A stretch of 64,000 bases of DNA from an uncultured Sutterella sp. (GCA_900545275.1 UQYG01000003.1:137586-201585); one strand, 5' to 3'; positions 34,404 through 43,928 are shown, counted from the stretch's first letter. Translations and numbers: made by a program. The notes: generated by a model not told the origin, from the letters alone.

Positions 34404-35870
34404 TTACGCGGCCGTCGCGGCCGATTCGCCCGCGATGCGGCCGTACGTGAAGGCGTCGCCCAGCGCGTTGCCGCCCACGCGGTTCGTTCCGTGGATGCCG
34501 CCCGTCACTTCGCCCGCGGCGTAGAGCCCCGGAATCACCTTGCCGTGACGGTCGAGCACCCGGGCCTTGACGTCGATCTTGACGCCGCCCATCGTGTGGT
34601 GGCGCGCCATGCCGATCGGGCCCGCATAGAAGGGAGCCTTTTCGATCTTGTGCGCAAGCATGCGCGGCGCACGGCCGAGAGGATCCTTCTTCGTGTCGAC
34701 GGTCTTGTTGTATTCCGCGATCGTCTTCTTGAGCTCTTCGGCGGGAACGCCGATCTTGCCCGCGAGCTCTTCGATCGTCTGCGCTTCAAAGAGCGTGCCG
34801 TCCGCAAGAGCCTTCTTGTTCGTTTCGCCCTGGAACTTGTTGTCCGCGGCAAAGCCCACCGAGTCGGTGAGCGGATAGACGGTCTGTGCGGTCTGCGCGA
34901 GCGTCGCGTCGCGGATCACGTCGCGGCGGGAGTCTTCGGCGACGAAGCGCTTCCCTTCCTTGTTGACGAAGATCGAGTATTCGATCACCTGGATGAGGTT
35001 GCCCTTCGACTTGTAGCCCGGAGCCGTGCCCGGAATGCACTGGATGTAGTCGAGTCCGATCGCAAGCGCTCCGATGTCCTGCATGGCGACGAGGACTTCG
35101 CCCGTGGCGCCCGGCTGGTTCGTGGTGGAGAGTTTGGTCAGACGCGGGTCGAAGTAGGCGCACATTTCGGCGTTGTAGGCGTAGCCGCCCGCGCTCGCGA
35201 CGGCGCCCTTCGTCGCGCGCCAGTATTCCTTCTTGCCTTTCACCTCGACTTCGACGCCGAGAACGCGGCCTTCCGACGGATTTTCACGAATGAAGGCCGT
35301 CACCTTGTGGCCCGTGAGGACTTCGCCCTTGAGTTCCTTCAAGCGCTTCAGCATCGCTTCAATATAGGCGTAGCCCTTCTGGCCCTGCGGATTGCGGCAG
35401 CGCGGCCAGAGGCCGCCGTAGATCTGATAGATGGGGGTGAAGGTGACGCCGAGCTTGCGGAACCATTCGACCGTTTCGGGCATCTTTTCGGCGTACTGGG
35501 CGACCAGAGCCGGGTCGGCGCGGAAGTCGCCCGCGGCGAGCGTCTGTTCGGTATGAAGCTTCGGGGAGTCTTCGATGCCGGCCTTCTTCGCTTCTTCCAC
35601 GATGGCGCCGTTCATGCCGCCGCCCGACACCATGGTGTTGCCGCCGGGCATGCCGAGCTTTTCAAGGATCGCGACCTTCGCGCCCTTTTCCAGCGCCGTG
35701 ATGGCGGCGGCGAGACCCGCACCGCCTGCGCCCACGATGATGACGTCGACGGTGTGATCCCACTTCTTGGGAATCGAGCAGAGGTCGGCGGCGTGCGCCG
35801 CGCCCGTGAGGCCGACGGCCGCGACGGCGGCGGTGGAGCCGAAGAACTGACGACGGGAGATGTTGCTCAT
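34404..35870 (-). CDS. Tat-exported FAD-dependent reductase
   Basis: A 488-residue periplasmic flavoprotein. SRRQFFGSTAAVAAVG is a twin-arginine signal. VDVIIVGAGGAGLAAAI (41-57), LEKLGMPGGNTMVSGGG and GLYAAGEVTGGIHGTNRVGG bind FAD. KRFVAEDSRRDVI and HHTMGGVKID are the active-site segments of the family; the RFVNE of the two other reductases in this window is RFVAE here. No haem motif. AAGGAG precedes the ATG at 35870; the in-frame extension to 36230 was rejected. It is divergent from the DUF262 operon. Confidence 0.88.
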   Translation of the reverse strand: MSNISRRQFFGSTAAVAAVGLTGAAHAADLCSIPKKWDHTVDVIIVGAGGAGLAAAITALEKGAKVAILEKLGMPGGNTMVSGGGMNGAIVEEAKKAGIEDSPKLHTEQTLAAGDFRADPALVAQYAEKMPETVEWFRKLGVTFTPIYQIYGGLWPRCRNPQGQKGYAYIEAMLKRLKELKGEVLTGHKVTAFIRENPSEGRVLGVEVEVKGKKEYWRATKGAVASAGGYAYNAEMCAYFDPRLTKLSTTNQPGATGEVLVAMQDIGALAIGLDYIQCIPGTAPGYKSKGNLIQVIEYSIFVNKEGKRFVAEDSRRDVIRDATLAQTAQTVYPLTDSVGFAADNKFQGETNKKALADGTLFEAQTIEELAGKIGVPAEELKKTIAEYNKTVDTKKDPLGRAPRMLAHKIEKAPFYAGPIGMARHHTMGGVKIDVKARVLDRHGKVIPGLYAAGEVTGGIHGTNRVGGNALGDAFTYGRIAGESAATAA

Positions 35871-36134
35871 GGATGAACTCCTTTTTGGGGACGGGGCGGG
35901 GCGGACGGAGGTCGTATGGCAGTGGGATCCGCCCCGCGGACCCGTCAAGAGAAAATGCTCTTCTTGCAAGTTCATGGTAGGTGAGGGAGGACGGAAAGTC
36001 ATTCGATCTTTCCCTATGGTTGATGTGCAAAATCGTGAATGAATGTTCCCAAATGTTGATATTCTGAAGGTTTTTGGGAGGTGGTGTCCGACACGATTTG
36101 CGGAGGTGTTTTCCCTTCTTTCCCAAGGATTTCG

Positions 36135-36164
36135 TTGACGTATTCCCGGCGGGCGATCGATAAT
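36135..36164 (+). promoter_or_regulatory. Probable sigma-70 promoter of the DUF262 operon
   Basis: TTGACG (36135-36140) and GATAAT (36159-36164) at 18-bp spacing, 44 bp before the first ATG. The interval 35871-36134 contains no gene and presumably the divergent reductase promoter. Confidence 0.6.
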
Positions 36165-36207
36165 TTTTTCTTTTCCTTTCATTCTCTCCCAACTCCGTTT
36201 TAACCTC

Positions 36208-37986
36208 ATGCCGGACACAGACAACAACACTGAAGAGATTCGCCGCTTCGTCGCGCAGTGGCTTCTGGAAGAAAACCGCCGGACCGCCGTCGCCGATTTT
36301 CAACGCCCGTTTACATGGTCCGAAAGTCACGTGACGGCCTTTACGGAATCGCTCCTTGACTCGCTTTTTCGTCCGGAGAAGGGCTCGCCCGACATCGGGG
36401 TCGTGGTGATCGAAGAGACGTCCGACGCGGATTTCATCGTGGACGGTCAACAGCGCCTCCTGACCTTTGCTCTCCTCATCGTCGAATGGTACGGGGAAGA
36501 GATTTTGGGGGCTAGAAAGCTCGGTGTGAGAACGTGGTCCCGCCTCAGGCAGCTTCTCCGGACGAACAATCTGCAGAGCACCGTCCATGCCAGCAGAATC
36601 CGCCGAATCATTCGGAACGTGTGTCACCGACGTTCCGATGCGAGCGCCGCTTCGAAAGGGGAAAGGCTTGCTTTGCTCCGGAGCGTGACCTTTTCCATCG
36701 TGTCTTTTGAGCGCAAGCGTGGAGAGACTTCGAACCCCGCGGTCCGCAACTTTTTCGAGCCGCTCAATACGACGGCGAAACCCTTGAACGGCGGGCAGAT
36801 TCTCAAAGCTCACCACATGGGGAGAATTTACGGGAACAATCCCGCGGCGACATGGGACCGACAGTCTCGGTACGAAACGTGGTTCCGCAGTCACAAAGAA
36901 GATGAGAGGCTTGGGCTGAGCACCTTTTCTCCCTTCTGCTTTAATCGAAACGAAGAAATTTCCGTCGAGCGTTTCATCGATTCGCACGATCAGGACGCCT
37001 ACTACCGACTGGGCTGCGGCTTCGTTCAGGGCGTGCAGGCCATGCTTCTCGGTCAGGACAAATGGTGGTGGGAGATCACCTCGCAGGGGAGCGAACGACA
37101 GGCTCCTTTCGAACGGCTTGAGGGGAGTCCACGCGGAACCTCGAACGAAGGTAGCGGAGCGGGAACCGATCGTAGATGGCGGGCCACGGAGCCGCTCGCC
37201 TTTTCGGAGGCGGAAGGGTTCTTCCGCATGGTCGGGCGTTTTGCGCGGCTGTATGACGCCTACTGTCTGGAACTCTCGTGTCTTTCCGAGCGGTTCGGCG
37301 AGGTGATTCAGGAAAAGATCGCGGATCACGGTCTCTCAGAGGATGATCCGGACCGCCGTCCCGCAAGGCTTGTGTGCAGAGCGGCGCGCCTCATGGCGGC
37401 CTTCGGCCGGTGTCTCGTCAAGTGGAGTAAAGAGGACAAACGGCTTCAGACGGAAGCGTCTCTCGGGAGACTCTGTCGTTGGGAAAACAATGAACGAATC
37501 GAAATCGTGCCTTGGGTAAGCGACGCCGGCGCTTGGCTGGCCTTGCCCGACATCCCGAACGACTTGTCAAACACGTACGGTTCCATCCCGACCGTTGTGT
37601 ATGCCACCGCGCTTCTCTGGAGCGACAAGTTTCCGCAGAAGGAAGCCGACGACGACATCGTGCGGCTTCTCATGGTGCAGCTTCTCTTCGCCCGTTTCTG
37701 TTCAAGATGGGACAGCGTCTGGAGGTCGCTTTGCATGTGGGAAGCCGTGGCCGCCGCGCATTTTTCGACGAATGCGCAGGGAGCGCTTTGGCGCTTTTTG
37801 AAGACCGCGCGCAATATGGGCACCCGATGGCCCCGGGAACTTGAGGCGACGATCAACCGAATGCCGGGCGGACGTGAGGCAAACAAACCTCAAAATAAGC
37901 ACGCATCCGACGAGGGGCTTCCACCCGAAGAAATGAAGGCCCTCGACGAACTCCGTTCGCTTCTTTCCCAGTATCTGAGTTTCTGA
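36208..37986 (+). CDS. DUF262 (GmrS-like) domain protein, first of a pair
   Basis: A 592-residue protein. FQRPFTW (31-37) and VDGQQRLLTFALL (78-90) are the two DUF262 signatures, a ParB/Srx-like nucleotide-using fold found in GmrSD type IV restriction and related defence proteins. VRNFFEPLNTTAKPLNGGQI is another family segment. I see no DUF1524 HNH motif in the C-terminal half, which is helical and rich in Trp/Cys. No ribosome site is evident before the ATG. It lies 7 bp before a second DUF262 gene. A defence role is inferred from family only. Confidence 0.8.
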   Translation: MPDTDNNTEEIRRFVAQWLLEENRRTAVADFQRPFTWSESHVTAFTESLLDSLFRPEKGSPDIGVVVIEETSDADFIVDGQQRLLTFALLIVEWYGEEILGARKLGVRTWSRLRQLLRTNNLQSTVHASRIRRIIRNVCHRRSDASAASKGERLALLRSVTFSIVSFERKRGETSNPAVRNFFEPLNTTAKPLNGGQILKAHHMGRIYGNNPAATWDRQSRYETWFRSHKEDERLGLSTFSPFCFNRNEEISVERFIDSHDQDAYYRLGCGFVQGVQAMLLGQDKWWWEITSQGSERQAPFERLEGSPRGTSNEGSGAGTDRRWRATEPLAFSEAEGFFRMVGRFARLYDAYCLELSCLSERFGEVIQEKIADHGLSEDDPDRRPARLVCRAARLMAAFGRCLVKWSKEDKRLQTEASLGRLCRWENNERIEIVPWVSDAGAWLALPDIPNDLSNTYGSIPTVVYATALLWSDKFPQKEADDDIVRLLMVQLLFARFCSRWDSVWRSLCMWEAVAAAHFSTNAQGALWRFLKTARNMGTRWPRELEATINRMPGGREANKPQNKHASDEGLPPEEMKALDELRSLLSQYLSF

Positions 37987-37993
37987 CCGCATC

Positions 37994-39895
37994 ATGGCGC
38001 ATCGTACTTTTGTCAATCATTACGACCTCTCGGCCCTCGATCTTCTGGCGGCCAGCGGGAATTTTCTTCGGCAAATCGCCCAACGGGCCGAGCGGGAGCC
38101 CGCGCTCCACATCCCCTTCTGGCAGCGAGACTATGACTGGGGAAAGAAGCAGATCGAGAATTTCCTCTCGTCCGTTCATCAGGCGGCGCAGTCGAAGACC
38201 GACCTCTACCTCGGGACGCTCGTCTTCGGGATTCACTCGAAATACCCCGACAAAATTCTCGTGATCGACGGTCAGCAACGTCTGCGGAGCATCCAGAACC
38301 TTCTCATCCGTTCCCGAGAGTATTTCGGCCAGGGCGAGTCCGCAGACGTACTGCCGCTCGTTCACGGTCTCGGCGACGCGGAAAGGCCGATTCAGACGGT
38401 CGAGGCGGTGAAGGCGAGCTTTTCCTCCGACGAGCAAAGGACGGCCTTCTCTCTCGAAAGTCTCAAGGACAAGGGCTTTAATGAAGTCGCTCCCGAGGAG
38501 TGGCTCCTCCGTCTGAAGTTTCGTGCGGTCGTCACGTACTTCAAGCGCGACGGACGTTGTGCGGAGGATCCGTTCGACGTCGTCATGTCGAATCTATTCG
38601 CCAACGTAAACCGCCAGGCCAAGCCCCTCGACGACATTGACGTCGCGAGGGCGAAGATTCTCTTCGGACTTCGCAAATTCGGGTACGAAAAGGAGGCCGA
38701 AGAATTCGCCCGCGAGTGGGAGACGGCGAGAATGCTGCAGTTGGTGCCTACGCAACTGGCGGACAGGGCGTTGCTTGACGGCGACGTTCTCGACGACAAG
38801 ACCGAAAAGATCCTCACGGCCGTGCCCTACGACCCCGAGACGGTGCGCGTGCAGTTTTCGCGTTACCTGCTTCTTGTAAAGGCCTTTGCTGAAGGGGTCG
38901 ACGCTCCCGTGAACAAGGAATACCAAGAGATCGCATACAAAGGGGCTTTCGGTGACGAATTCGAGAAATTGCGCCGGGGAGACGACGGCGACGCGCTTCT
39001 TGCGTTTGCCGGGGCTCTCAAAACGGTGAACGACCTCTTTCTCGCGAACCGCGACTTTCTCCTTCTCGCCCGCCGCAACCGCGTGGAAGTGAAGGAGGAG
39101 GACGGGGAAGCCGAAAAACGTCTGCCTCTCATGTCTGCACGGAATCGACTGCTGATGTTCCAGGGTTACGTCAGCGGCGGAACGACGCGCGCGAGCTGGT
39201 TCTCTGAAAAGACGCTTATGCGGCTTCTGCGGGAATTGGCGTGTTGCCGGCAGGTAGAAGACGCGGCTCTGGACGAAATCCTGGTGAGACTCGAAAAGGA
39301 ACTTTTTAAAGACTTGATGAGTTCCTCGGGTGAAGGCCCGACCCTCACCGCGCGCGACTGGTTCCTCTGGCGGGCGCTGTTCGATGTCGAAGGGAATCCT
39401 GTCTACAAGGCGGCCGTGAAGGGGTGCGAGAAGATGATCGAGACATCGGCCGCAAGCTTCACGGTCGACTCGGGCGAAGCTCTTTTGCGGATGTTGAGAG
39501 CAAACGCCAAGCCGTACGAACCGGATGGACTCCCCACCGTTACTGGAGCCGCTCAAGTTGAACATTGGGCTGCGATTGAGCGCGGTCGGGAAAAAGAGAA
39601 GGAGATGATCGATCTCTTCGAATCGCTTTCCAATAAGGCCCACATTGCCGAGGGTCTCAATCAGTCGATGCGAAACGACAGCATTCTGAAGAAGGCCGGG
39701 CACCGCGATCCCTCCTGGTGGCCGACGCTGCAGTTCCTCGCAGCGTATTCGGCCTGCGGCAGGGGATGGGCCGTGGCGGAGAATTCGCTCGACCAGACGA
39801 ATCTCGAGGCGTTCATCAAACCGCTCGACGAATTCTGGAAGACGGTCGCGGAAGAGTACAAGGCAACGAATAACGCTGAAGAAAAGGGCTGTTGA
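37994..39895 (+). CDS. DUF262 (GmrS-like) domain protein, second of a pair
   Basis: A 633-residue protein. HIPFWQRDYDWGKKQIENFL (39-58), DLYLGTLVFG and VIDGQQRLRSIQNLL (90-104) are clear DUF262 signatures; SNLFANVNRQAKPLDDIDVA follows the family pattern for the N..g..L...E/D segment. The rest is helical with no HNH motif that I can see. It is only distantly similar to the protein encoded 7 bp upstream, so a heteromeric complex is likely (inference). A diverged copy of its last ~28 codons lies downstream at 39952-40038. Confidence 0.8.
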   Translation: MAHRTFVNHYDLSALDLLAASGNFLRQIAQRAEREPALHIPFWQRDYDWGKKQIENFLSSVHQAAQSKTDLYLGTLVFGIHSKYPDKILVIDGQQRLRSIQNLLIRSREYFGQGESADVLPLVHGLGDAERPIQTVEAVKASFSSDEQRTAFSLESLKDKGFNEVAPEEWLLRLKFRAVVTYFKRDGRCAEDPFDVVMSNLFANVNRQAKPLDDIDVARAKILFGLRKFGYEKEAEEFAREWETARMLQLVPTQLADRALLDGDVLDDKTEKILTAVPYDPETVRVQFSRYLLLVKAFAEGVDAPVNKEYQEIAYKGAFGDEFEKLRRGDDGDALLAFAGALKTVNDLFLANRDFLLLARRNRVEVKEEDGEAEKRLPLMSARNRLLMFQGYVSGGTTRASWFSEKTLMRLLRELACCRQVEDAALDEILVRLEKELFKDLMSSSGEGPTLTARDWFLWRALFDVEGNPVYKAAVKGCEKMIETSAASFTVDSGEALLRMLRANAKPYEPDGLPTVTGAAQVEHWAAIERGREKEKEMIDLFESLSNKAHIAEGLNQSMRNDSILKKAGHRDPSWWPTLQFLAAYSACGRGWAVAENSLDQTNLEAFIKPLDEFWKTVAEEYKATNNAEEKGC

Positions 39896-39951
39896 TCCGG
39901 GGAACGACGGAAACAGGAGGTTACCATGGGCCGAGCGAACGCTTGGGTGTA

Positions 39952-40038
39952 GCGGAAAATGCTCTCAATCAGGCGAATCTCGAGATTTCCATCAGGTCGC
40001 TTAACGAGTTCTGGAAGACGGTGGCAGGAAAGTCTTGA
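39952..40038 (+). pseudogene. Duplicated 3' tail of the second DUF262 gene
   Basis: Reads AENALNQANLEISIRSLNEF then WKTVAGKS and stop, against AENSLDQTNLEAFIKPLDEF, WKTVAEEYK at the end of the gene just upstream. The DNA is diverged but collinear. It is a leftover of a second, related copy (tail exchange or decayed duplication). Confidence 0.8.
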
Positions 40039-40045
40039 AGAGAAG

Positions 40046-40109
40046 ATCGGTAAAAAAATGGTGGTTATCTGCTAATATCGGTAAAGCACAGTTTTACCGT
40101 TTTACCGAT
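40046..40109 (+). promoter_or_regulatory. Four-copy operator array before the AlbA_2 gene
   Basis: ATCGGTAAA occurs directly at 40046-40054 and 40077-40085 and inverted at 40093-40099 (TTTACCG) and 40101-40109 (TTTACCGAT). The outer pair 40077-40085/40101-40109 is a perfect 9-bp dyad. The array ends 8 bp before the ATG, so binding should block transcription or translation of the gene. Confidence 0.6.
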
Positions 40110-40117
40110 TGCTAATC

Positions 40118-41401
40118 ATGAGGCTTCAGGAACCCGAAGGACCCATGCTTGAGTACAAGCAGGAATGGAGCGATACGGCCAAGAAGACGTTGATCGCCTT
40201 CGCCAACCATCTCGGCGGTATTATGCAGATAGGCGTCGCCGATGACGGGGAAGTGGTGGGTTGCAATTTTGATCGTGTCGACCGCAGCGTCCGCAGTTTT
40301 GCGCGCGACGGCGTCGAGCCCGCCATGACCCGTTTGGTGGACGTCAAAAAGCAGGAACTCGGCGGGAAAGTCTTTGCAACCGTCCTTGTGAAACCCGGGG
40401 ATCACCGTCCGTACTCTTTTCGAGGAAAGGTGCTGACGGAGGGCGGCGTATACATTCGTCTCGGCGGGCAGACCGTGCCCGCCAAGTTGGAAGAGGTCGT
40501 TCAGCTGATTCAGCGCGGTGATCCGAGAACGTGGGAGAGTCGTCCGAGCGCGGAGCAGAGCTTGACCTTCAAAGACGCCTCCGAGATTTTGCAGGGAAAC
40601 CGGATTCCTTTTGATGAAGGATACTGGCTGGGATACGGACTATACAACCGAGAGCGCGAGTACACCAATTTGGCGCTTCTTCTTTCCGATCAAAATCCCT
40701 ACCGCGTCGTCGTCAACAGGTACTACGGATCCGGAAAGTTGGAAAGTTCGGTTCGTATCGACGGATCCATTCTGCGGCAATGGATTGTCGCTCGAGATCG
40801 ATTGTTTGAGGTGAACGTTCCCGTAATCGACAAAGAGACCGAGGACTTCGCACGAAAAGAAACCTATCCCTGGCCTAAGGTGGCGGTGCGCGAGTCGCTC
40901 ACCAACACGCTTGCGCATCGCGATTATTCATCACCTCTTCAGGTGTCGGTCAACATTCATCCCGCAGTGATTTCGTTTTATACGCCGGGCGGGATCCCGC
41001 CGGAATTGACGCTCGAGGAAGCATTGAGGGAGGGCGCGAGCTTTTGCCGCAACGAAAAGTTGACGGAGTTCTTCATGCGGCTCCACTGGATGGAGAAGGC
41101 GGGGACGGGATTCGGCGACATTTTCCGCGCCTATGCGGATTATCCTCAAAAACCAAAGCTGCAGCACATTGGTCGATCCTTCGAAATTGAGTTGCCGCGA
41201 ATCAATGAGAATGTGACGGGCAGAGAGTCCGCTGCGCTTCTTTTTATTCAGGCCAATCCGGAGGGGCGAACCCGCTCGGAGATCGAGGCTTATCTCGGTT
41301 GCAGTCGTCCGACCGTGTTGAACATGCTCAAGGAACTCAAAGAGAGCGGTCGTGTGGCGGTAAAGGGGCGCGGTCCGTTGACGAGATATGTCGCACGCTG
41401 A
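40118..41401 (+). CDS. AlbA_2 (Schlafen-like) domain putative transcriptional regulator
   Basis: A 427-residue protein. The AlbA_2 domain spans ~10-125 with LEYKQEWSDTAKKTLIAFAN, GGIMQIGVADDGEVVG and VYIRLGGQTVPA. The middle and C-terminal part (VRESLTNTLAHRDYSSPLQV, FYTPGGIPPEL, KAGTGFGDIF) is the HATPase_c_4-like region of this family. A winged helix (RSEIEAYLGCSRPTVLNMLK) ends it. Such proteins sit in toxin-antitoxin and defence contexts. ATG 40118 lacks a ribosome site; the ATG at 40145 has AAGGA but would remove conserved residues. Confidence 0.82.
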   Translation: MRLQEPEGPMLEYKQEWSDTAKKTLIAFANHLGGIMQIGVADDGEVVGCNFDRVDRSVRSFARDGVEPAMTRLVDVKKQELGGKVFATVLVKPGDHRPYSFRGKVLTEGGVYIRLGGQTVPAKLEEVVQLIQRGDPRTWESRPSAEQSLTFKDASEILQGNRIPFDEGYWLGYGLYNREREYTNLALLLSDQNPYRVVVNRYYGSGKLESSVRIDGSILRQWIVARDRLFEVNVPVIDKETEDFARKETYPWPKVAVRESLTNTLAHRDYSSPLQVSVNIHPAVISFYTPGGIPPELTLEEALREGASFCRNEKLTEFFMRLHWMEKAGTGFGDIFRAYADYPQKPKLQHIGRSFEIELPRINENVTGRESAALLFIQANPEGRTRSEIEAYLGCSRPTVLNMLKELKESGRVAVKGRGPLTRYVAR

Positions 41402-41865
41402 AGACGAGACGGCGCTCGGGTAATCAGGACGAGGTTGTCGAGCTTAAGAAAACCAAAACTGAAAAAAGAAAGGAAAGCCTCGCCATTGTAAGAATTGGCG
41501 CACATCGGGTTACGTGCGGGCGGGGCTACCGGCCTCCTCCTTCGGGGAGGCCGGGAAGAAAAACGTCATCAGTTTGCCTTGGCCTGAGCGGCCGCCTTGG
41601 GCTTTGCTCGGGGCTTCGCCCCTATTTCTCCTCGGAGAAAAGGGGGCCGACGGTATTAGCCTGCGGTCTTCAGGGTGCAGCGGGCGGCTCGGGTGACGCC
41701 TTCATTTCGGTCGCGACGGCCGTCTACGCCGTAACCCGCGTTCGGAGCAAAAGACACGCCGCGATCAAAAGTATTGCGGTCAAAAAGGGTTGTGAAGAAA
41801 AGTCTTTCGGTCGTAATGCTTTTCTTTCGTCATAATGAGGTCGTTCTTTCCACGAGAGCGTCATC
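41402..41865. other. Intergenic region with hairpins, no gene recognised
   Basis: About 460 bp. A strong hairpin CCGGCCTC/GAGGCCGG occurs near 41530-41552 and GGGGC/GCCCC near 41619-41631. Just before the ATPase gene there is a direct repeat, CTTTCGGTCGTAATG and CTTTCGTCATAATG (41802-41837), the second containing a CATAAT hexamer that may be the -10. On the minus strand a basic AKPRAKPKAAAQAKA tail without a start can be read; it was not called. Confidence 0.35.
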
Positions 41866-43212
41866 ATGAGCCTTTTCCTTACCGACCGAGACGAAGCGTC
41901 CGCCGGGCTTCTCGAAAACTTTGCTCGGGTGAAAAAAGAGGGAAGCCGTGCGTTCCTTCTCACGGGCCGGAGGGGAACGGGCAAGACGTCGCTCGTGACC
42001 CGGGTTTTCGGGGCGGGTTCCGTTCCCTTCGTCTATCTCTACGTCAATCCGCTGATGACGCGGGAAGGCAATCTCCGGGCCTTTTGGCGTGTGAACGACG
42101 AGTCGATCGGGCTCAAGGGGATCCAAGCCAATCATCCTTCATTTGCGGCGCTTCTGCGTTTCGTGCTCGAGCGCTCCGAATCACGGCCGACGGTGCTCTT
42201 CGTCGACGAGTGTCAGCACCTCGGGACGCTCGAGCCCGACTTCTTTGCCGAGTGGGAAAAGACCTGGGAGACGTTGCAAAGGAAAACGAAGACGCTCTTC
42301 GTCTTCATCGGCTCGGACGGCACGGCGCTGCGAAGTCTCCTTGCGAATCCCGACGCGAAACGCTTTTTCAAGACGACCGAGAGAAGAGAGCTCTCGTGTT
42401 TTCGCGCGACGACGGTGAAGCGGCTCCTCCGGGAGCCGCGTCCCGATTGTCTTTCCGAGGATTGGCTGACACTTTTCTTTCTCACGGGCGGCGTGCCGCA
42501 CTACGTGAAGGCGATGCTCGAGGCGGGCTCGACCGATGCGGCCGCCATGTTGCGCTTTGCCTTGCAGCCCGACGGCCTTCTCATGCGCGAGGGCGAAAGG
42601 ATCCTGCGCGAGGAATTCCGCGACGACTGCGCGGTCTACTTCGAGATGCTCGCGAGGATCGCCTCGGGCGTGACGAGGCGAAGCGATCTTATTGCATCCT
42701 TCAAAGAGAGAAACGTCGAGAGCCAGCTCTACAAGCTCGAACATCATTTCCGGCTCATTCGCCGCGAAGAGCCTCTGGGCGGCGCTGCGAACAACCGCGG
42801 CTACCGCTTCGCGCTGACCGACCCGTTCTTCGTCTTCTGGTTCCGATGCATCCACCTGAACCGGGCGCTGATTGAACAAGGTGATGAGAAGCGGATCTTG
42901 GAGAAGAGCGTTGCGGCACTTCCCGACATCCTCTACGGAGCAACGCTGCGCAGAGCGTGGAAGGATTGCCTGCGCGAGAGCGGAGAGTACGTCGAGGTCG
43001 GCTCCTGGTGGGATCGGCGGGGCGAAAACGAAATCGACGTCGCGGCGGTGAATCCGACAGAGAAAACGATCCTGTTCGGCGAGGTGAGGCGCGGGCCGGA
43101 CGCCTGGAACGAAGAGCGACTCCGTTTGCGCGCGTATTCGTTTTTGGCGCAGAACCCGAAGTATGCGGGCTTTGAACCGCGGTTTGCCTGCCTGACGCCC
43201 GAAGAGCTGTAG
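41866..43212 (+). CDS. AAA ATPase with DUF234-type nuclease-like C-terminus
   Basis: A 448-residue protein. Walker A is LLTGRRGTGKTSLV, Walker B VLFVDECQHL, followed by a sensor-like FVFIGSDG. HHFRLIRREEP and YRFALTDPFFVFWFR mark the DUF234 junction. The C-terminal VGSWWDRRGENEIDVAAVN and ILFGEVRRG give the E..D...ExR arrangement of a PD-(D/E)xK-like fold. These ATPases are common in accessory regions and are suspected of toxin or mobile-element roles; no partner is visible here. Related ATPase fragments lie at 10.9-12.0 kb. Confidence 0.85.
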   Translation: MSLFLTDRDEASAGLLENFARVKKEGSRAFLLTGRRGTGKTSLVTRVFGAGSVPFVYLYVNPLMTREGNLRAFWRVNDESIGLKGIQANHPSFAALLRFVLERSESRPTVLFVDECQHLGTLEPDFFAEWEKTWETLQRKTKTLFVFIGSDGTALRSLLANPDAKRFFKTTERRELSCFRATTVKRLLREPRPDCLSEDWLTLFFLTGGVPHYVKAMLEAGSTDAAAMLRFALQPDGLLMREGERILREEFRDDCAVYFEMLARIASGVTRRSDLIASFKERNVESQLYKLEHHFRLIRREEPLGGAANNRGYRFALTDPFFVFWFRCIHLNRALIEQGDEKRILEKSVAALPDILYGATLRRAWKDCLRESGEYVEVGSWWDRRGENEIDVAAVNPTEKTILFGEVRRGPDAWNEERLRLRAYSFLAQNPKYAGFEPRFACLTPEEL

Positions 43213-43430
43213 ACAAAGAGTGGCCGATCGGCTCGTGGGGGACGTTCCTGCGGACGGGGCGGTCGGCGACTCGTGCGGGAGGCGAAAAAGTCTGCGGCAA
43301 ACTGGCGCTTGCGGCAAGGTGGATGTCGCCGCAGTCCGAGTCACGGGGGCGGCGGGACCGCTATAAGAAGGTGAAAGGACGAACCGTCTTTTTGGCTCTC
43401 TCCCGTCGAATTCCCTTCTGAGAACACTCC

Positions 43431-43901
43431 ATGACCGTCGAAGAAAAGCTCCACAGCCTCGGCCTCGCGCTTCCGCTCCCCTCCGTTCCCGCGGACGTCT
43501 ACCGCCGCACACGGCGCGTGGGAAACCTCGTCTACGTGGCGGGTCATACGCCCAACATCGACAGCCGTCTGCAGCCCGAATACGCGGGCGTCGTGGGGCG
43601 CGGCATTACGCCCGAACTCGCAAAGAAAGGTGCGCAGCTTTCGGGCCTCAACATTCTCGCGGCCCTCAAGGCCGAAGTGGGAAGCCTCGACAAGGTGAAG
43701 GGTTTCGTGCAGATTCTGGGCTACGTTCGAAGCGCTCCGGACTTCGGGGGCCAGCCCGGCGTGATCAACGGCGCGTCCGAACTCTTCGTCGCGCTCTACG
43801 GGGAAGGAGGCTTGGCCGCACGCATGGCGCTCGGCACAAACGAATTGCCCGAGGGGGCGTGCGTCGAAATCTGCGCAATCGCCGAAGTGGAGCCCGACTG
43901 A
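43431..43901 (+). CDS. RidA/YjgF/UK114 family protein
   Basis: A 156-residue protein of the longer RidA type: VGNLVYVAGHTPNIDS, NILAALKAEVGSLDKVKGFV, LGYVRSAPDFGGQPGVINGA and EGACVEICAIAEVE. Classic RidA deaminates reactive enamine/imine intermediates, with an arginine in RV.I.AR.; the equivalent strand here reads VEICAIAEVE without that arginine, so the reaction is uncertain. A transcribed unit of its own: a terminator follows. Confidence 0.85.
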   Translation: MTVEEKLHSLGLALPLPSVPADVYRRTRRVGNLVYVAGHTPNIDSRLQPEYAGVVGRGITPELAKKGAQLSGLNILAALKAEVGSLDKVKGFVQILGYVRSAPDFGGQPGVINGASELFVALYGEGGLAARMALGTNELPEGACVEICAIAEVEPD

Positions 43902-43928
43902 GAAGGCACGCCAAAACCTTGAAACAAT

